A program made the position numbers and the translations under genes. From assembly GCA_003218345.1 (NCBI GenBank), contig QHNF01000028.1, forward strand, positions 1 to 8,945: a DNA stretch of 8,945 bases, in the 5' to 3' direction. Source of the stretch: Verrucomicrobiota bacterium (lineage in GTDB: Bacteria; Verrucomicrobiota; Verrucomicrobiia; Chthoniobacterales; UBA10450). Below, in pieces: positions 7,502 to 8,945 of the stretch (its first letter is position 1; the number at the start of each line of letters is the position of its first letter). A model generated the notes under the pieces. It was not told the DNA's origin. It made no database searches and worked only from the letters and a program-made list of their open reading frames with translations.

Positions 7502-7564
7502 AGCTGGGATCGTGATTGCGGCTGGCATTTGGGTCACGCTCCAACCGGCATCACGATGCCGGCT
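7502..7564. repeat. Imperfect 24-base inverted repeat between hutU and ftcD
   Basis: The left arm at 7502-7525 and the right arm at 7541-7564 are complementary at 19 of 24 positions without gaps, around a 15-base loop. The right arm also folds on its own: CCGGCAT (7545-7551) and ATGCCGG (7556-7562) form a perfect seven-pair stem with loop CACG. Two exclusive foldings are thus possible. The element begins six bases after the hutU stop. It is GC-rich with no adjoining T-run in the right place for an intrinsic terminator. It may be a dispersed palindrome of the host genome, or may moderate read-through or mRNA decay between hutU and ftcD. Confidence 0.7.
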
Positions 7565-7570
7565 ACACGA

Positions 7571-8945
7571 TCAATCCCGCGTCCGCGGTTGCATGGGAAT
7601 ATCCATCTTGTGCGCGGCAGCGAATTCGATAGCGCGGGCGTAACCGGCGTCGGCGTGGCGGAGGACGCCCAATCCTGGATCGCTCGTGAGAACGCGTTCG
7701 AGACGGCGTTTGGAATTTTCAGCGCCGTCGGCGACCACGACCATGCCGGCGTGCTGCGAATAACCGATGCCTACTCCGCCACCGTTGTGAATTGATACCC
7801 AGGACGCGCCTGCAGCGGTATTGATCAGCGCGTTGAGCAACGGCCAATCGGCAATCGCATCGCTGCCATCGAGCATCCCTTCAGTCTCGCGATTGGGCGA
7901 TGCGACCGAACCGGCATCAAGATGATCGCGCCCGATAACAATGGGCGCTTTGATTTCGCCGCGCTTAACCAGCTCGTTCATCGCCACGCCGAACTCGGCA
8001 CGTTCGCCATAACCGAACCAGCAAATCCGGGCGGGCAATCCTTGAAATTGAATTCGCTCTTTCGCGAGCTTCATCCAGCGGGCGAGCGTTTGGTTTTTGG
8101 GAAATAATTCGAGCGCAAGTTTGTCGGTGCGCGCGATGTCTTCAGGATCGCCGCTCAGCGCGACCCAGCGAAATGGACCGCGGCCCTCGCAAAACAGCGG
8201 CCGAATGTATTCGGGAACAAACCCGGGAATATCGAATGCGTTTTGAACGCCAGCATTTTTGGCTTGGGCGCGAATGTTGTTCCCGTAGTCGAAAGTGACC
8301 GCGCCCTTCTTTTGCAAGGCCAACATAGCCTCGACGTGCACGGCCATCGCGCCCATCGAGCGTTTGACATATTCATCGGGGTTCTTAACACGCAGCGCGA
8401 ACGCCTCTTCGAGGGAGATTTCGTTAGGCACGTAGCCGTTGAGCGCGTCGTGCGCGCTGGTTTGATCGGTCAGAACATCGGGAACGATCCCGCGCTTCAC
8501 GATCTCAGGCAAAACGTCGGCGCAATTGGAGACCAGACCAACCGAAAGCGATTGTCGACCTTTTCGCGCCTTGTCAATCAACTTGAGCGCTTCATCCAGC
8601 GAGTACGTGATTCTATCGCAGTAGCCGCTCTTTAATCTTTTCTCGATACGTGCAGGATCGACCTCGACGCCAAGGAACACTGCGCCGTTCATGGTCGCGG
8701 CAAGCGGTTGCGCACCGCCCATTCCACCGAGACCACCAGTCAACACAAATCTTCCATCGAGCGATCCGCCGAAATGCTTTCGGCCCGCCGCAGCGAAAGT
8801 CTCGAACGTGCCTTGCACGATTCCCTGGCTGCCGATGTAAATCCAGGAGCCAGCCGTCATTTGTCCGTACATCGTCAGGCCGAGCCGTTCGAGACGATTA
8901 AACTCGGGATAATTGTTCCATTGCCCGACCAGATTCGAATTTGCG
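7571..8945 (-). CDS. hutU: Urocanate hydratase (urocanase), 5' end missing
   Basis: The frame is open to the window edge, giving 457 residues (first whole codon at 8944-8942). The family has about 555, so roughly 100 N-terminal residues lie outside. The ATG at 8872 is internal: the codons before it read [21 protein letters not shown], which belongs to the family. Urocanase adds water to urocanate using tightly bound NAD+ as an electrophile, giving imidazolonepropionate, the substrate of HutI. Visible motifs: [20 protein letters not shown], the NAD-binding glycine-rich [43 protein letters not shown] with the conserved Cys (C410 in Pseudomonas putida by my recollection), [22 protein letters not shown] and the histidine-glycine segment [16 protein letters not shown]. 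No truncation or missing motif is seen in the visible part. hutH would be expected upstream or elsewhere. Confidence 0.97.
   Translation of the reverse strand, partial: ANSNLVGQWNNYPEFNRLERLGLTMYGQMTAGSWIYIGSQGIVQGTFETFAAAGRKHFGGSLDGRFVLTGGLGGMGGAQPLAATMNGAVFLGVEVDPARIEKRLKSGYCDRITYSLDEALKLIDKARKGRQSLSVGLVSNCADVLPEIVKRGIVPDVLTDQTSAHDALNGYVPNEISLEEAFALRVKNPDEYVKRSMGAMAVHVEAMLALQKKGAVTFDYGNNIRAQAKNAGVQNAFDIPGFVPEYIRPLFCEGRGPFRWVALSGDPEDIARTDKLALELFPKNQTLARWMKLAKERIQFQGLPARICWFGYGERAEFGVAMNELVKRGEIKAPIVIGRDHLDAGSVASPNRETEGMLDGSDAIADWPLLNALINTAAGASWVSIHNGGGVGIGYSQHAGMVVVADGAENSKRRLERVLTSDPGLGVLRHADAGYARAIEFAAAHKMDIPMQPRTRD

Noticed and set aside
8870..8872. ATG at 8872 as the true hutU start
   Set aside because: The codons upstream to the window edge encode conserved urocanase sequence (NLVGQW...), so this Met is internal and the gene is cut by the edge.

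Overview
All genes in this window lie on the minus strand, so transcription runs from high to low coordinates. Two functional blocks are visible. Upstream is a histidine-degradation (Hut) block: hutU (5' end cut by the window edge), a bifunctional formiminotransferase-cyclodeaminase gene (ftcD) split into two overlapping frames, and hutI. Downstream is a housekeeping protein-quality block, tig (trigger factor), clpP and clpX, followed by cinA, whose 3' end is cut by the window start.

Region by region: 1-910 is cinA (partial). 911-1015 is a short gap holding iterated inverted nonamers. 1016-2296 is clpX, 2316-3017 clpP and 3014-4351 tig; the tig stop overlaps the clpP start as ATGA. 4352-4451 is an intergenic spacer that carries most of a compact three-way-junction palindrome, which also overlaps the hutI stop codon. 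4452-5735 is hutI, which starts with TTG overlapping the preceding stop as TTGA. 5732-6649 and 6603-7430 are the two pieces of ftcD. 7431-7570 is a 140-base gap holding a third, unrelated palindrome. 7571-8945 is hutU (partial). No stretch above 300 bases lacks a gene.

The Hut enzymes cover the pathway after histidine ammonia-lyase. HutU turns urocanate into imidazolonepropionate, HutI turns that into formiminoglutamate, and FtcD moves the formimino group to tetrahydrofolate, releasing glutamate, and then closes it to methenyl-THF with loss of ammonia. Trigger factor and ClpXP act on new and damaged proteins, and the tig-clpP-clpX order is common in bacteria.

Organism: a Gram-negative-type bacterium of moderately high GC with weak Shine-Dalgarno signals. 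The iterated TTGAACGTT-type nonamers and the TGGTAGG...CCTACCA palindrome resemble intergenic repeats I associate with soil Verrucomicrobia (Spartobacteria / Udaeobacter-like). That is recollection plus inference, not a database result.

The most notable points are: a frameshift inside ftcD at a GCCT tandem duplication, which breaks the gene within its formiminotransferase C-terminal subdomain; a Gly-to-Glu change at the first position of the ClpX Walker A motif; and three structurally different palindromic elements, each placed right at the stop codon of a gene. I did not see a clearly novel multi-gene system.
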